64,000 nt of DNA from Nostoc sp. FACHB-280 (GCF_014697615.1 NZ_JACJSD010000012.1:62001-126000); one strand, 5' to 3'. Shown: positions 17,959 through 27,341, numbered from the stretch's first letter. The notes: generated by a model not told the origin, from the sequence alone. Numbers and translations are program-made.

Positions 17959-18964
17959 CAACACAATAGATTGCCGTTTTTGTTCTGTAGTTTCTAAAGC
18001 CAATAAAGAAGATCCAATTGGTACAGCCATAGCTTGCGACCATTGGCTAATTATGGAAGTTCCCCAACCTTGGCCGCAAGAAATTTATCAACAAAACCCC
18101 ACTATCAAATCATTAATTAGTGCATATCAGGAGTTAGTTTTTAAATATAAAATTCAGTTGAAACCAGTATTAATCGCCCCTGACCGCGAATATTCTGAAC
18201 CTGGTTTGACTCGTATATTGTATTACTATCGTCCTGCACATTTGTTTTCTAAGTTTGAAAAACAGGAATTTATTGTTCCTGAAAATCAAGCTGCCGCTTT
18301 AGTAACAGCAATATTTCAGCAGTTAATACAAAAACCCAATAATTTATCAGATTTTCAAAAATATCAACAACAAACAAGTCATATTCGTGAATTAATGATT
18401 TGTACCCATGCTCAAGTAGACTTAGCTTGTGGGAGATTTGGTAATCCTTTATATCGACAACTACGCAAACAATATGCTCCTATTAGCAACGGAAACTTAA
18501 GAGTCTGGCAATCATCTCATTTTGGTGGTCATCAATTTGCGCCAACTCTTATTGATTTACCACAAGGATATTTTTGGGGACATCTGGAGTCATCTGTATT
18601 AGATTTACTAGTCGAACAAAATGATTCAGTTCTGGGTTTGCGTAAATATTACCGAGGATGGGCAGGTTTAAACCAACTTGAGCAAATTGCCGAACGTGAA
18701 ATTTGGATGCAGTCTGGTTGGAGTTGGCAGAAATGTTTAAAAGCCGGAAAAGTACTAGCAATGGAAAAAGTTGCGGAAGAATGTCAGCCTGACTGGGCAG
18801 AAGTTCAAATTGATTTTATAGATCCTCATACTCAAACAAAAGGTAGCTATCAAGTCAGAATAGAAACCTGTGGTGAGGTGATGACGGTATGTAACTCAGC
18901 AACAGTCATGGAATTAGAACCAGTTAAGCAGTATCGCGTTAGCCATTTGGTTAGGCTGGAGTAA
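17951..18964 (+). CDS. Sucrase/ferredoxin-like (Apd1-type) thioredoxin-fold [2Fe-2S] protein
   Basis: 338 aa from ATG 17951, which overlaps the SDR stop codon; an upstream start at 17882 would overlap the SDR by 77 nt and is less likely. The sequence matches the Suc_Fer-like family: CTHAQVDLAC gives C151-X8-C160, and SSHFGGHQFAPT gives H190-X3-H194. In yeast Apd1/Aim32 this CX8C plus HX3H pattern binds a [2Fe-2S] cluster with two Cys and two His ligands. Its position two genes after a P450 and overlapping an SDR suggests a dedicated electron-transfer partner in tailoring of the NRPS/PKS product. Family assignment is good; the electron-donor role is an inference. Confidence 0.85.
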   Translation: MINNTIDCRFCSVVSKANKEDPIGTAIACDHWLIMEVPQPWPQEIYQQNPTIKSLISAYQELVFKYKIQLKPVLIAPDREYSEPGLTRILYYYRPAHLFSKFEKQEFIVPENQAAALVTAIFQQLIQKPNNLSDFQKYQQQTSHIRELMICTHAQVDLACGRFGNPLYRQLRKQYAPISNGNLRVWQSSHFGGHQFAPTLIDLPQGYFWGHLESSVLDLLVEQNDSVLGLRKYYRGWAGLNQLEQIAEREIWMQSGWSWQKCLKAGKVLAMEKVAEECQPDWAEVQIDFIDPHTQTKGSYQVRIETCGEVMTVCNSATVMELEPVKQYRVSHLVRLE

Positions 18965-19130
18965 AAAAATGATTTCATAAATACAATCTCAAATTAAAAG
19001 ATAAATCTAATGTTTCGCTTCTCTATCTAATAATTGTTTCTAAATATTTCAAAACTTTGGCAATCTCATAATTATGAGTATTTCAGAGTTATTGATAATA
19101 AAGTTCTGCAAGTATCATGTGAGGTAAATT

Positions 19131-19358
19131 ATGTATCAAAATGAGAAAGAAGACACAACAATCTACAAAGTTGTAGTTAATCATGAAGAACAATATTCTA
19201 TTTGGCTATTAGAGAGAGAAAATCCCCTTGGTTGGCAGGATGTAGGCAAAAATGGACTCAAACAAAAGTGTTTAGATTACATCAAAGAAGTTTGGACTGA
19301 TATGAGGCCTCTGAGTCTCAGACAAAAAATGCAAGCTACTTCTAGCAATATTCAGTAA
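19131..19358 (+). CDS. MbtH-like protein
   Basis: 75 aa. It shows the family pattern: NHEEQYSIW, then PLGWQDVG, then [18 protein letters not shown]. MbtH proteins bind NRPS adenylation domains and help folding or activity. The usual W-P after the QYS motif is W-L here. A short leader with GTGAGGTAA precedes the ATG. It lies within the cluster and should serve the three A domains at 2-4684 and 11372-15478. Confidence 0.95.
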   Translation: MYQNEKEDTTIYKVVVNHEEQYSIWLLERENPLGWQDVGKNGLKQKCLDYIKEVWTDMRPLSLRQKMQATSSNIQ

Positions 19359-19359
19359 C

Positions 19360-19510
19360 TATAGCAATCCTAAATCATTTGTGAAACTTTCTCTCTTTTT
19401 TTTATTCTCTTTCTTTGTGTCCTACCCTGCGGGAAGCCGCTATCGCGTCTATGCGTCCTTTGCGGTTCGTTAAACAGAATATTTTTCACAACTCAGAGAG
19501 GATTGCTATA
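19360..19510. repeat. MITE-like element with 12-bp perfect terminal inverted repeats
   Basis: Left end TATAGCAATCCT (19360-19371) and right end AGGATTGCTATA (19499-19510) are perfect inverted repeats; the element is 151 bp. The interior holds the CGTCCTTTGCGGTTCGTT block and one palindromic micro-element (19423-19451). A second, inverted copy lies at 54643-54820. No coding capacity. Confidence 0.8.
19423..19451. repeat. Palindromic micro-element flanked by TA
   Basis: CCCTGCGGGAAGCCGC followed by TATCGCGTC, bounded by TA on each side. Other copies: 32802-32829, 51321-51349, 54687-54714 and 54729-54757. The related repeat at 45686-45750 lacks it at the equivalent site. Confidence 0.75.
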
Positions 19511-19612
19511 TGAGAAGTTGAATTTATAAATACTGTAGAAAAGTTGCACACAACATATCTACAACAACCGATAAATTACATTATCAACAATTTAAAAAAA
19601 CGGAGAATAGCG

Positions 19613-20500
19613 ATGGTAAAACAAACAAGAGTATGGTTTATTACTGGTTGTTCTAGTGGTTTTGGTCAAGCCTTGGCAGAAACAGTACTGGAGAAGGGTG
19701 AAATAGTGGTGCTAACAGCACGAAACCCTCAAAAGCTAGAAGATTTGGCCACCAGCTTTCCAGAACAGACATTAGCATTGCAACTTGATGTGACAAAACC
19801 CGAACAAGTCAGAGAATCTGTCAAAAATGCGATCGCTCGCTTTGGCAGAATTGATATACTCGTCAACAATGCTGGATGTGAAGTTGCCGGCATCCTGGAA
19901 GAAGTCAGTGATGATGCCATCAGACGGCAATTTGAGACGAATTTTTTTGGTGTTATAGATATGCTGCGAGTTGTCATACCTTATATGCGTCAGCAGCGTA
20001 GTGGGCATATTCTCAATATCTCATCAGCAGCTTGCTTTATGTCTGGTGCAGGCGGGGGAATTTATATCAGCAGCAAGTTAGCTTTAGAAGGAATTTCTGG
20101 CTGTTTAGCTAACGAAGTTGCCCACTTGGGAATCAAAGTCACAATGGTTGAACCTGGTGCATTCAGCACCGACTTTTTCAACAAATCTCATGTCTTAGTT
20201 GAAACAAAAATCCCAGAATACCAACCCATTATTAAAGATATGAGCCAATGGATACAAGATGTCAAAGAGCAGAAAATTAAATTAATTGGTGATCCCAAAA
20301 AAGCGGCTCTAGCAATGATTAAAGCAGTTGATAGCGATGTCCCACCACTCAGATTAGCTTTGGGAAGCGATGCAGTAGAAACCATTGATGGTGCATTGCA
20401 ATTTATTAAAGAAGGGTTGGACGCTTGGAAAGAAGTATCAACAAGTACCGATTTTGATGAGGTGGCAACAGATAAAATGCAAGTTGCTGCGGTTAATTAA
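19613..20500 (+). CDS. SDR-family NAD(P)-dependent oxidoreductase
   Basis: 295 aa from ATG 19613, which has CGGAG 9-13 nt upstream; an upstream in-frame start at 19544 looks non-coding. Motifs are complete: TGCSSGFG cofactor loop, NNAG, NISS and Y-I-S-S-K. It should therefore be an active ketone/alcohol oxidoreductase, in contrast to the SDR at 17077. It may reduce the beta-keto group left by the inactive PKS KR, or act on the P450 product; both are inferences from location between the MbtH and thioesterase genes. Confidence 0.92.
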   Translation: MVKQTRVWFITGCSSGFGQALAETVLEKGEIVVLTARNPQKLEDLATSFPEQTLALQLDVTKPEQVRESVKNAIARFGRIDILVNNAGCEVAGILEEVSDDAIRRQFETNFFGVIDMLRVVIPYMRQQRSGHILNISSAACFMSGAGGGIYISSKLALEGISGCLANEVAHLGIKVTMVEPGAFSTDFFNKSHVLVETKIPEYQPIIKDMSQWIQDVKEQKIKLIGDPKKAALAMIKAVDSDVPPLRLALGSDAVETIDGALQFIKEGLDAWKEVSTSTDFDEVATDKMQVAAVN

Positions 20501-20560
20501 AGGGTTTTTCCCAACAACACTAAAGAAGCATCAACCACCCTGCAAAAATTACGATTGAGA

Positions 20561-21367
20561 ATGAGGATTATGACCAATAGACAAACATTCAACTCTTACA
20601 TAACTTGTCCTAAACCTAATCCTCAAGCTCAATTTAGATTATTTTGCTTTCCTTATGCCGGTGGTAGCTCGTTAATTTTTCGGACATGGTATGCAAGCTT
20701 ACCTGAAAATGTGGAAGTTTGCCCCATAGAACTTCCCGGACGAGGAAAGCAGATGAAATTACCTGCATTTACGCAAATGGAAACTTTGGTAAAGGCGATC
20801 GCACCCATCTTACTACCATATTTAGACAAACCATTTGCTTTTTTCGGTCATAGTATGGGTGCATTAATCAGTGCCGCACTAGCTTATCATCTTCGTCAAG
20901 AGTATGACAAACAACCATCGCACCTATTTGTTTCTGCTAGTCGCGCTCCCCAAATTCCACTATCAAAGCCACCAATCCACACCCTACCAGAACATGAATT
21001 TAAACAAAAACTGCGTCGTCTGAATGGTACCCCTGCTTCAGTATTAGAAAATGACGAATTAATGCAGTTATTAATCCCTATATTACGGGCAGATTTGACA
21101 CTTTCCGAAACTTATCTTTACACCCAACAGTCCCAAGAAACACCGCTAGAATGCCCAATTACCGCCTTTGGGGGATTAGAAGACCAAGAAGTGAGTATTC
21201 AAGAACTAGAAGCGTGGCGATCGCTCACCAAAAATTCCTTCCAACTAGAAATATTTCCTGGAGACCACTTTTTTATACACTCATCTCCATCACTCTTACT
21301 CGCAAATCTAACCGCATACTTCAAAGCCTCTGATTTAAGTTTACCAATAACAATAAATCGACTTTAA
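20561..21367 (+). CDS. Type II thioesterase (alpha/beta hydrolase)
   Basis: About 268 aa. Features of external NRPS/PKS thioesterases: FCFPYAGGSS near the N-terminus, ELPGRGKQM, nucleophile motif GHSMGA, GGLEDQEV carrying the acid and GDHFFIH with the catalytic His. Such enzymes clear misprimed or stalled carrier proteins. Start is ATG 20561 or 20570; a TTG at 20555 is also in frame. It lies 60 nt after the SDR stop, within the same + strand run. Confidence 0.93.
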   Translation: MRIMTNRQTFNSYITCPKPNPQAQFRLFCFPYAGGSSLIFRTWYASLPENVEVCPIELPGRGKQMKLPAFTQMETLVKAIAPILLPYLDKPFAFFGHSMGALISAALAYHLRQEYDKQPSHLFVSASRAPQIPLSKPPIHTLPEHEFKQKLRRLNGTPASVLENDELMQLLIPILRADLTLSETYLYTQQSQETPLECPITAFGGLEDQEVSIQELEAWRSLTKNSFQLEIFPGDHFFIHSSPSLLLANLTAYFKASDLSLPITINRL

Positions 21368-21516
21368 ATCAGAGTAATATAAAAAGTCTATCTATAAAAA
21401 CAGCACTACAAAACTATAGTAATCAGCAATAACTGATCAACATTTCTTTACCTTGTCTCAGTTATTCACATATCAGACTAATATATAAAAATTCATATCG
21501 GGGGCATCCCACTTTT

Positions 21517-21556
21517 TTATATGTCATTGCGAGGAACGAAGCAATCGCAAAAACTG
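21517..21556. repeat. Short dispersed repeat (GTCATTGCGAGGAACGAAGC type)
   Basis: TGTCATTGCGAGGAACGAAG followed by CAATCGC is a widespread short repeat of bacterial intergenic DNA. It sits in the thioesterase-MFS gap, where I see nothing else apart from AT-rich sequence. Confidence 0.45.
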
Positions 21557-21647
21557 ACTATCCTGAACGATTTTAAATACTGATTTATGAGTCCTCAATC
21601 CTTACTCAAAAACTCATTTTCTATTTCCCAGTAACCCAATAATTGTA

Positions 21648-22982
21648 ATGTCAAATTTAATGTCAGAACAACCAACTAACACCAGTCTGCGGAACTTTCT
21701 CATCATTTGGCTAGGTCAACTAGTTTCGGGGATTGGTAGCCAAATGACCGGCATTGCTTTAGAAATTTGGGCATGGGAAACCACCGGACAAGCAACTACT
21801 CTCGCCCTCGTAGGCTTTTTCAGCTTACTTCCTAGCATTATTATTACTCCCATTAGCGGTGTAATTGTAGACCGTTATAACCGGAAATTATTAATGATGT
21901 TTGGTGATACTGTTGCTGTTCTTGCAACTATTACCCTTCTATTTTTATATATCAACAATTCCTTACAAATTTGGCATCTTTATGTGGCAGCTGCTTTTGT
22001 AGGGACTTTTAGCCAATTTCAATATCTGGCTTACTCTGCATCAGTATCATTAATGATACCTAAACAACACTATACTCGTGCCAGCAGTCTTGAGTTTTTA
22101 TCTCATCACAGTGCCATTATTATTGCACCTGCTTTAGCAGGATATTTTTATAAAGTAATTGGTTTATTTGGCATTTGGCTAATTGATATTTCTACTTTTA
22201 TTGTTGCCATTTCCAGCATTTTGTTTATACCTATTCTCCAGCCTGCCCAAACAGCAGAAAAACAAGAAGATTTTTGGCAAAATTTAGGGTATGGTGTGCG
22301 TTACCTAACTACTCACAAAAGCCTTCTATTACTATTAATAACTAACTTATTATTTTTCTTTGCCCATGACCTGGGAGGTTCACTTTACATCCCCATGATT
22401 CTCGCCCGCACAGGTAATGATACTTTAGTGCTGGGTAACTTAATCACAGCCGCAGGATTTGGTGGTGTGTTGGGAGCCTTAATTGTGAATAAGTGGGGAG
22501 GTTTCAAAGACAAAATTAGAGGTATTTTACTGGGAATGATGGGTGTTGGTTTAACAAAAATAGTATTTGGTTTAGGTCGAACTTTATGGGTGTGGATTCC
22601 TCCACAATTTTTGTGTTCTTTAAGTTTTACAGCCGGTGGAAGCGCCGATAACGCAATCTGGTTATCTAAGGTAGCTCCTAATGTGCAAGGAAGGGTTTTT
22701 GCTGCACGCTCTTTGCTTTTACAATTAGCTTCAGCTGTTGCCGTTTTAGTTGCTGGCCCCTTAGCAGATAAAGTGTTTATCCCCGCTTTTACTCAGGAAA
22801 GTAGCATAGCGGTTATTTTTGCAGGAATATTCGGTGCTGGTACGGCTGGGGGACTGGCGATGTTATACGTAATTTGCGCTGTGTGTATGTTTTTGGTAGG
22901 GTTAGCTGGATTGAGTGTGCCACTGCTCCGAAATTTGGAAAAGATTCTACCCGACTATGAAGAAAAAGTGTCTGCTGAATGA
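21648..22982 (+). CDS. MFS transporter, probable product exporter
   Basis: 444 aa with about 12 hydrophobic segments. The N-terminal half shows the DHA3-type motif GVIVDRYNRKLLMM after TM2-3 and a GGVLGALIVNKWGG loop later. MFS efflux pumps of this type end many NRPS/PKS clusters. A 280-bp gap separates it from the thioesterase gene, so it may have its own promoter. An alternative ATG lies four codons in. Substrate is unknown; export or self-protection is inferred from context. Confidence 0.9.
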   Translation: MSNLMSEQPTNTSLRNFLIIWLGQLVSGIGSQMTGIALEIWAWETTGQATTLALVGFFSLLPSIIITPISGVIVDRYNRKLLMMFGDTVAVLATITLLFLYINNSLQIWHLYVAAAFVGTFSQFQYLAYSASVSLMIPKQHYTRASSLEFLSHHSAIIIAPALAGYFYKVIGLFGIWLIDISTFIVAISSILFIPILQPAQTAEKQEDFWQNLGYGVRYLTTHKSLLLLLITNLLFFFAHDLGGSLYIPMILARTGNDTLVLGNLITAAGFGGVLGALIVNKWGGFKDKIRGILLGMMGVGLTKIVFGLGRTLWVWIPPQFLCSLSFTAGGSADNAIWLSKVAPNVQGRVFAARSLLLQLASAVAVLVAGPLADKVFIPAFTQESSIAVIFAGIFGAGTAGGLAMLYVICAVCMFLVGLAGLSVPLLRNLEKILPDYEEKVSAE

Positions 22983-22988
22983 GGATTG

Positions 22989-23100
22989 TATAGCAATCCT
23001 AAATGATTTATAAACATTCCTCTCCCTTGTCTACCCCCTCCTCCTTGTCTCCCTTGTCTCCCTTGTTTTTGTTATTCACACACCAACTAAGGCTGCTATA
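22989..23100. repeat. MITE-like element, TATAGCAATCC family, variant interior
   Basis: Left end TATAGCAATCCT is identical to the elements at 19360 and 54643. The right end AAGGCTGCTATA is imperfect. The interior is a CCCTTGTCT tandem tract instead of the GCGGTTCG block. A similar interior is found inverted at about 54845-54919 and at 16890-16930. Confidence 0.65.
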
Positions 23101-23142
23101 GTGGCTCAATATATCGCACTGAGTCAGAAATAATTGTGTGTT

Positions 23143-23168
23143 AGCCTGCAAACGCAGGCTTTGTTTGT
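23143..23168 (+). terminator. Candidate terminator hairpin after the NRPS/PKS cluster
   Basis: AGCCTGC-AAAC-GCAGGCT is a perfect 7-bp stem followed by TTGTTTGT. It lies 160 nt past the MFS stop and before the convergent gene at 23230. The same motif is a dispersed Nostoc repeat, so it may be both. Confidence 0.4.
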
Positions 23169-23229
23169 ATAGCCCCACCAGACTGTCAGTTTGAGGGGTT
23201 TATTTTTACCTCTGGTTAGTGAGTGTAGC

Positions 23230-23517
23230 CTAACGGTTGGCGAGCGTAGTCGAACCACTATCTTCTGTCCTACCATTAATTTCTAAAGATTTCTTGATTT
23301 GTTTCAATTGCTTCCAAAGTTGGTGAATTTGTTTGTAAGCTTCTTCAGCAGAAATTTTTCCTCCTGTTTGTAGACTACAAATATAGTTAACTCGTTGAGA
23401 AAAATCTTGTAGATGTGCATTGAACGTTATATTCTCTGCTTTTAATTGTCCATGATATGGATTACGAGGATAGAGAAAGTCACATAATTCAGCTAAAAAA
23501 TCAGAGTTAGTATTCAT
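23230..23517 (-). CDS. Conserved small cyanobacterial protein of unknown function
   Basis: 95 aa, soluble, with an FLYPRNPYHG segment and a Lys-rich helical C-terminal half. I recall similar small proteins in other cyanobacteria but cannot name a function. The last residues, SGSTTLANR, are encoded by a dispersed repeat (GGTTCGACTACGCTCGCCAA type, ~23231-23256), so the C-terminus has been altered by a repeat. It is last in the - strand iron-stress run, 69 nt after the preceding gene. Confidence 0.7.
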   Translation of the reverse strand: MNTNSDFLAELCDFLYPRNPYHGQLKAENITFNAHLQDFSQRVNYICSLQTGGKISAEEAYKQIHQLWKQLKQIKKSLEINGRTEDSGSTTLANR

Positions 23518-23586
23518 CAGAGTTAATTAAAAATAGGTTAAATACGCAGTTTCCCAAGTTCTAGCCATACAAAATTAATTTGCTGA

Positions 23587-23871
23587 TCAGCCGTTTTTAT
23601 CTAATTTCCAAATGCGCCCTGACTGACAAGCATTACAAGCAGCCGTTTTTGGCTCAAAATCAAGACAGCTAATCGCCTGTTCAGAGCAGGCTTTTTTTGG
23701 GTGTACTGTACATTTAAGCCGATAGTCATTCGTGAAAAACTCGCACTTATGGCAAGGAATTTGATGTAATCTCCACAAAAAAATAATTCCTTTTTCGAGA
23801 GTTGTCCAAACACTCCAAAATAATAAAACCATGATTGTCCAGGCTGATAAGGCACATAAGATGATAGCCAT
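23587..23871 (-). CDS. Small membrane protein with Cys pairs, unknown function
   Basis: 94 aa: one N-terminal hydrophobic segment (~res 4-32) followed by a Cys-rich domain with CHKC (40-43), isolated Cys residues and CNAC (78-81). The spacing suggests metal or Fe-S binding, but I do not recognise the family. It is 118 nt downstream of the isiA paralogue on the same strand, which suggests a role in the iron-stress response. Confidence 0.7.
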   Translation of the reverse strand: MAIILCALSAWTIMVLLFWSVWTTLEKGIIFLWRLHQIPCHKCEFFTNDYRLKCTVHPKKACSEQAISCLDFEPKTAACNACQSGRIWKLDKNG

Positions 23872-23989
23872 CGCTATTTATTACTCCAAAAAAGTTTTAA
23901 GAAATTGCCTACAGTTCAAAAATTCAACCGTAGGCAAAGGAAGGAACATGAGAATAGCTAATGTTGAGGAAAGAGGAAAATAGAAATAA

Positions 23990-24952
23990 TTAAGAAATGC
24001 TACGCGCTCTCCAACTGTGCCAAACATAGCCCACAAAGGCTAAGACTCCGAGAATTAATTGGGTAGCTGTTGCAACAAAATGTTCGGAGCCGTAAAACTC
24101 TGTGGGGAAAACTGTAGTGTTGTATCCCACAAAACTAGCAGAAATCCAAGCCATTAAAGCTAAACCAAGCAAACTGTAAGCTAGAATTTCTTCCCCGTTT
24201 TTGATTGGTAAAAATTTTCTGACCCAAGCAAATGGCTGTAGGAGAATATGCCAGATACCACCCAGAATTAAAATTCCGCCAACCCAGATATGACCGCCAA
24301 TGACATCTTCGAGGTTATCAACGCTGGCGATTCCTAAAGGATGCCAAACATGATCTTTTAACCCTACTAAATAACTAAAAATTACGATGGGGTTGAGAGT
24401 CGGGCTAGTAACTAGGCGGACATCACCTAAATGAGTATCATAAATACCACCAACAAACATGGATTTGATAACAAGTAAGAATGCTCCTAAACCTAAAATA
24501 ATTAAATGATGTCCTAAAATTAAACCTAACTGTTTAGGGTCATTCCATTCATAGTGAAATCTTGCAGTTCTGCCACCGTTGTTGTGTAAAATTGCTGGGG
24601 CGCGAAATACATGAAATAGTCCACCTGCACCCAAAACCGCAGATGCAATTAAATGCAATACACCAATTACAAAATAAGGATAGGTATCAACTACTTTACC
24701 CCCAGCACCCACTCCCCAACCTAAAGTTGCTAGATGTGGTAATAAAGTCAAACCTTGTTCATACATAGGAATATCAGGAACAAAGCGCAGAACTTCTGAG
24801 ATAGTAGTTGTACCAGCCCAAAACATAATTAATCCTGCATGAGCCAGATGAGCGCCTAATAATTGACCAGATAAATCGGTTAAACGCGCATTACCAATTA
24901 ACCAAGTTAATTTTGTATTGGTTACAAAGGTTTTATCAGTAGAAATTACCAC
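23990..24952 (-). CDS. IsiA/Pcb-family chlorophyll-binding protein (isiA paralogue)
   Basis: 320 aa, about six transmembrane helices, with conserved chlorophyll-ligand His segments such as [39 protein letters not shown] and GIWHI. It is clearly homologous to the next gene but differs at the N-terminus, has an insertion around KDHVWHPLG, and has a shorter last luminal loop. It lacks the large loop of PsbC, so it is an antenna protein, not CP43 itself. The gap to isiA is 107 nt, so they are probably co-transcribed. Confidence 0.93.
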   Translation of the reverse strand: MVISTDKTFVTNTKLTWLIGNARLTDLSGQLLGAHLAHAGLIMFWAGTTTISEVLRFVPDIPMYEQGLTLLPHLATLGWGVGAGGKVVDTYPYFVIGVLHLIASAVLGAGGLFHVFRAPAILHNNGGRTARFHYEWNDPKQLGLILGHHLIILGLGAFLLVIKSMFVGGIYDTHLGDVRLVTSPTLNPIVIFSYLVGLKDHVWHPLGIASVDNLEDVIGGHIWVGGILILGGIWHILLQPFAWVRKFLPIKNGEEILAYSLLGLALMAWISASFVGYNTTVFPTEFYGSEHFVATATQLILGVLAFVGYVWHSWRARSIS

Positions 24953-25059
24953 TGTTATCTGTCCTCTCTAGAAAGGTGCTGAGTTTGTCTAGACTCAGCA
25001 CGTTAAACTGATCCTTATCACTCAGAGATCGATGTCAGAAATTGACAACTGACGACTGA

Positions 25060-26094
25060 TTATTCAACACTGCTAATGGCGTTCAATGATTTTTCAACTT
25101 CTTTAAAGTCAACACCAATAGCTCGTAGGGCGTGCCACAAATGACCTTGTAAGAAAAAGAAAGCTAAGAAGAAGTGGGCGTTAGCTAACCATGCTCTGGA
25201 ACTAAAATCACCATTGGCTAACTTAACAGTATCGGCAAAATAAGGAGTTACACCTAGTTTCAGTTCTAGGGGCGCACCATAAAACTCTACAGGATAAGCT
25301 AAGGTGTTGACAGCACAGAAGTAAGCAGCAACAAATCCAGCTAAGGCAATACCACCTAAAGAGTAAGAAAGAATTGCTTCTCCAGAAAAGATTAAGAGCT
25401 TTTTCGCCCAAGGTAAAGGTTCTTGAATAATGTGCCAGATCCCGCCACCAATGAGGATTAAACCTACATAGATATGACCACCAACTAAGTCTTCTAGGTT
25501 ATTAACATCTACAAAATGGGTTTGATAGCCATAGATAACTAACGGGTTGAGGGTAGGGTTAGTCACTACTCTGACAGCATGAGTTACGGAGTCGTATAGC
25601 CCGCCCCAGAACATAGCTTTGCCAACTAGTAACAAAGCTGCTGCACCCAAAAATAGGAGATGATGACCTAAAATCAACCCTAGTTGTTTGGGATCATTCC
25701 ATTCAAAGTGAAATTTACGTGCAGCACCAGTTGTATTTTTTAAGTTGCGTGGTGCTTTGAAGGTATGAAATAGCGCACCTGCTCCCAGAACGGCGGACGA
25801 GATTAAATGCAAGGCTCCAATGAGGAAATAAGAGTAGGTATCGACTATCTGACCACCTGCACCAATACCAATACCCAAAGTAGCTAAATGGGGAAGCAGG
25901 ATGAGTCCTTGTTCTCCCATCGGAATTTCAGGCTTGTAACGAGAAATTTCAAACCATGTAAATGCCCCTGCCCAAAACATCGAAAGTGCGGCTTGGGCTA
26001 CGTGTGCGCCGATAAATAAGCCAGAGAGATTGGCAAAGCGGGCATTACCAACCCACCAACCATATTTGACGTTGGGATTATCGTATGTCTGCAT
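25060..26094 (-). CDS. isiA: Iron-stress-induced chlorophyll-binding protein IsiA (CP43')
   Basis: 344 aa, the usual IsiA length. Six hydrophobic helices with His ligands: [59 protein letters not shown] and [11 protein letters not shown]. IsiA forms rings around photosystem I under iron limitation and dissipates excess light energy. It has a long AT-rich leader (26095-26588) with a candidate Fur box. The neighbouring flavodoxin supports the assignment. Confidence 0.96.
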   Translation of the reverse strand: MQTYDNPNVKYGWWVGNARFANLSGLFIGAHVAQAALSMFWAGAFTWFEISRYKPEIPMGEQGLILLPHLATLGIGIGAGGQIVDTYSYFLIGALHLISSAVLGAGALFHTFKAPRNLKNTTGAARKFHFEWNDPKQLGLILGHHLLFLGAAALLLVGKAMFWGGLYDSVTHAVRVVTNPTLNPLVIYGYQTHFVDVNNLEDLVGGHIYVGLILIGGGIWHIIQEPLPWAKKLLIFSGEAILSYSLGGIALAGFVAAYFCAVNTLAYPVEFYGAPLELKLGVTPYFADTVKLANGDFSSRAWLANAHFFLAFFFLQGHLWHALRAIGVDFKEVEKSLNAISSVE

Positions 26095-26180
26095 TGGTTT
26101 CTAATCTATGAGTTGTTGCCAAAAATACTCAAGTAGTGACTAATTAACTTCAAAGTTCAACAGTTGACACAATAACTGGC

Positions 26181-26286
26181 ACAACAAGGCAAAAGTCAAA
26201 GGGCAAAAGGAAAAAGAAGGAATATTGATACCACAAGCCTTTGAGCAATTTCTTATTGTCTGTTTATTTACGCCAACCTGTACTAG
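26181..26286. repeat. Dispersed repeat, copy 1 of a pair
   Basis: It starts ACAACAAGGCAAAAG and ends with ACGCCAACCTGTACTAG. The copy at 36482-36621 has the same ends and the same middle (GATACCACAAGC) but carries an extra ~40-bp insert. Confidence 0.7.
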
Positions 26287-26340
26287 AGAGAATTTTAAGC
26301 TTGAAGTTAATAGTTGGTTTGTTGCTTACAAATCTAATTT

Positions 26341-26359
26341 ATTGAAAATTATTCTTAAT
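26341..26359 (-). promoter_or_regulatory. Candidate Fur (iron) box upstream of isiA
   Basis: ATTAAGAATAATTTTCAAT, read on the - strand, is an imperfect dyad resembling the 19-bp Fur consensus with a central AATAAT. It lies about 250 nt upstream of the isiA start. IsiA genes are known Fur targets; the exact site is a guess. Confidence 0.3.
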
Positions 26360-26588
26360 AGCAAGATGTATTACAAAACTTAACAATTAAAAATTAGGAG
26401 TAATTAAACAGCAAAAAACAGACGACAAGAGTTGATTTTGTCGCTGTCTAAATGTTAGATAAAAATTAACTAGGGAAGTATTTATGACCCTAGAGTATGT
26501 ATGGAAGTTCTATTTGGGAAATAGAGGAAGGAGACAAGGGAGAGAAGTTTGTTTGAGAAAGTTTGGAGAATAAATAAAGTGTCTGTGG

Positions 26589-27341
26589 TTAATTTTTCAA
26601 AGTGCTAGAAAATAGTTGATTTTTAGCTATGACTGGTGAATGATATGGTTGCCAAAAGCGTAATATGGCTTGACCAACTGGCTGGGGGTAGAAGTAATGA
26701 AAAAAATGATATCCTTGGGAATACTCCCAAAAATCATCTTCTGGTTTAAACATTTTTATCCATTTTTCTAATGTTGGAGAATTGACAATCGGATCATTCT
26801 GACTCCCACAAACCATCATTGGCATAGAAACTCCACCTTTAGGTAATTCAATTAACTTAAATAGAGAGTGGGATAAAGGTGTTTGTTCCAAGTCTCGCTT
26901 TAATACAGCAATTAATTTTTTGGTAGTGTTATGTGGTTGTTCACCAAATAGATGACGAACGGTATTTGCTAATATCTGGTCACGACTGAGAGGAAATAAT
27001 TGTCTTTGCAGGTAATAGTGGACATGCCAAGTATGTGCGGGTTGAGAGGGGACAGATAAAAGCACAAGCGATCGCACTTTTTCGGGATATAGCCGCGCAT
27101 AAGTCAGAGCGATCGCACCACCCGCACCATGACCTGCTAAATTTATTGGGTAAGCACATTCTGATAAAAACTCATCCAATAAATCTACAGCCTCATCTAT
27201 AGAACTGCCTTCATCTTTACCGGAACGATATTCCCACTGAGCTACATTTACATATTGCGATATGTATTGTAATAAGGGTTTATCAAAACGCTGTAATACA
27301 GGACTAGAACTAATCCAGGCTACATCAATATCATCATACAT
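26589..27341 (-). CDS. Alpha/beta-hydrolase-fold protein lacking the Ser nucleophile (isiC-like position)
   Basis: 250 aa. The fold is clear from NLAGHGAGGAIALTYARLYPEKV (nucleophile elbow and following helix). The elbow reads GHGAGG, so the nucleophile Ser is Gly72 where GHSxGG is expected. The C-terminal region has YHFFHY, near where the catalytic His would be. Genes of this family follow isiB in several cyanobacteria (often called isiC), and here it is 128 nt downstream of isiB. It may be non-catalytic, or use a different residue. Confidence 0.85.
   Translation of the reverse strand: MYDDIDVAWISSSPVLQRFDKPLLQYISQYVNVAQWEYRSGKDEGSSIDEAVDLLDEFLSECAYPINLAGHGAGGAIALTYARLYPEKVRSLVLLSVPSQPAHTWHVHYYLQRQLFPLSRDQILANTVRHLFGEQPHNTTKKLIAVLKRDLEQTPLSHSLFKLIELPKGGVSMPMMVCGSQNDPIVNSPTLEKWIKMFKPEDDFWEYSQGYHFFHYFYPQPVGQAILRFWQPYHSPVIAKNQLFSSTLKN

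Larger units (their letters stand above)
26095..26588. other. isiA upstream region
   Basis: 494 bp without a gene. It holds a dispersed repeat (26181-26286), a candidate iron box at 26341-26359, and AT-rich sequence near 26360-26460. No small ORF with a credible RBS was seen. Confidence 0.7.

Noticed and set aside
2-22982. Assignment to a known product cluster such as nostopeptolide or cryptophycin
   Set aside because: Only the decarboxylase resembles CrpG; module order and codes (Gly, Ala, malonate, beta-Ala) do not match a known product that I can name.
23990-24952. psbC (CP43) gene
   Set aside because: Only 320 aa and without the large luminal loop of CP43; fits the IsiA/Pcb antenna group.
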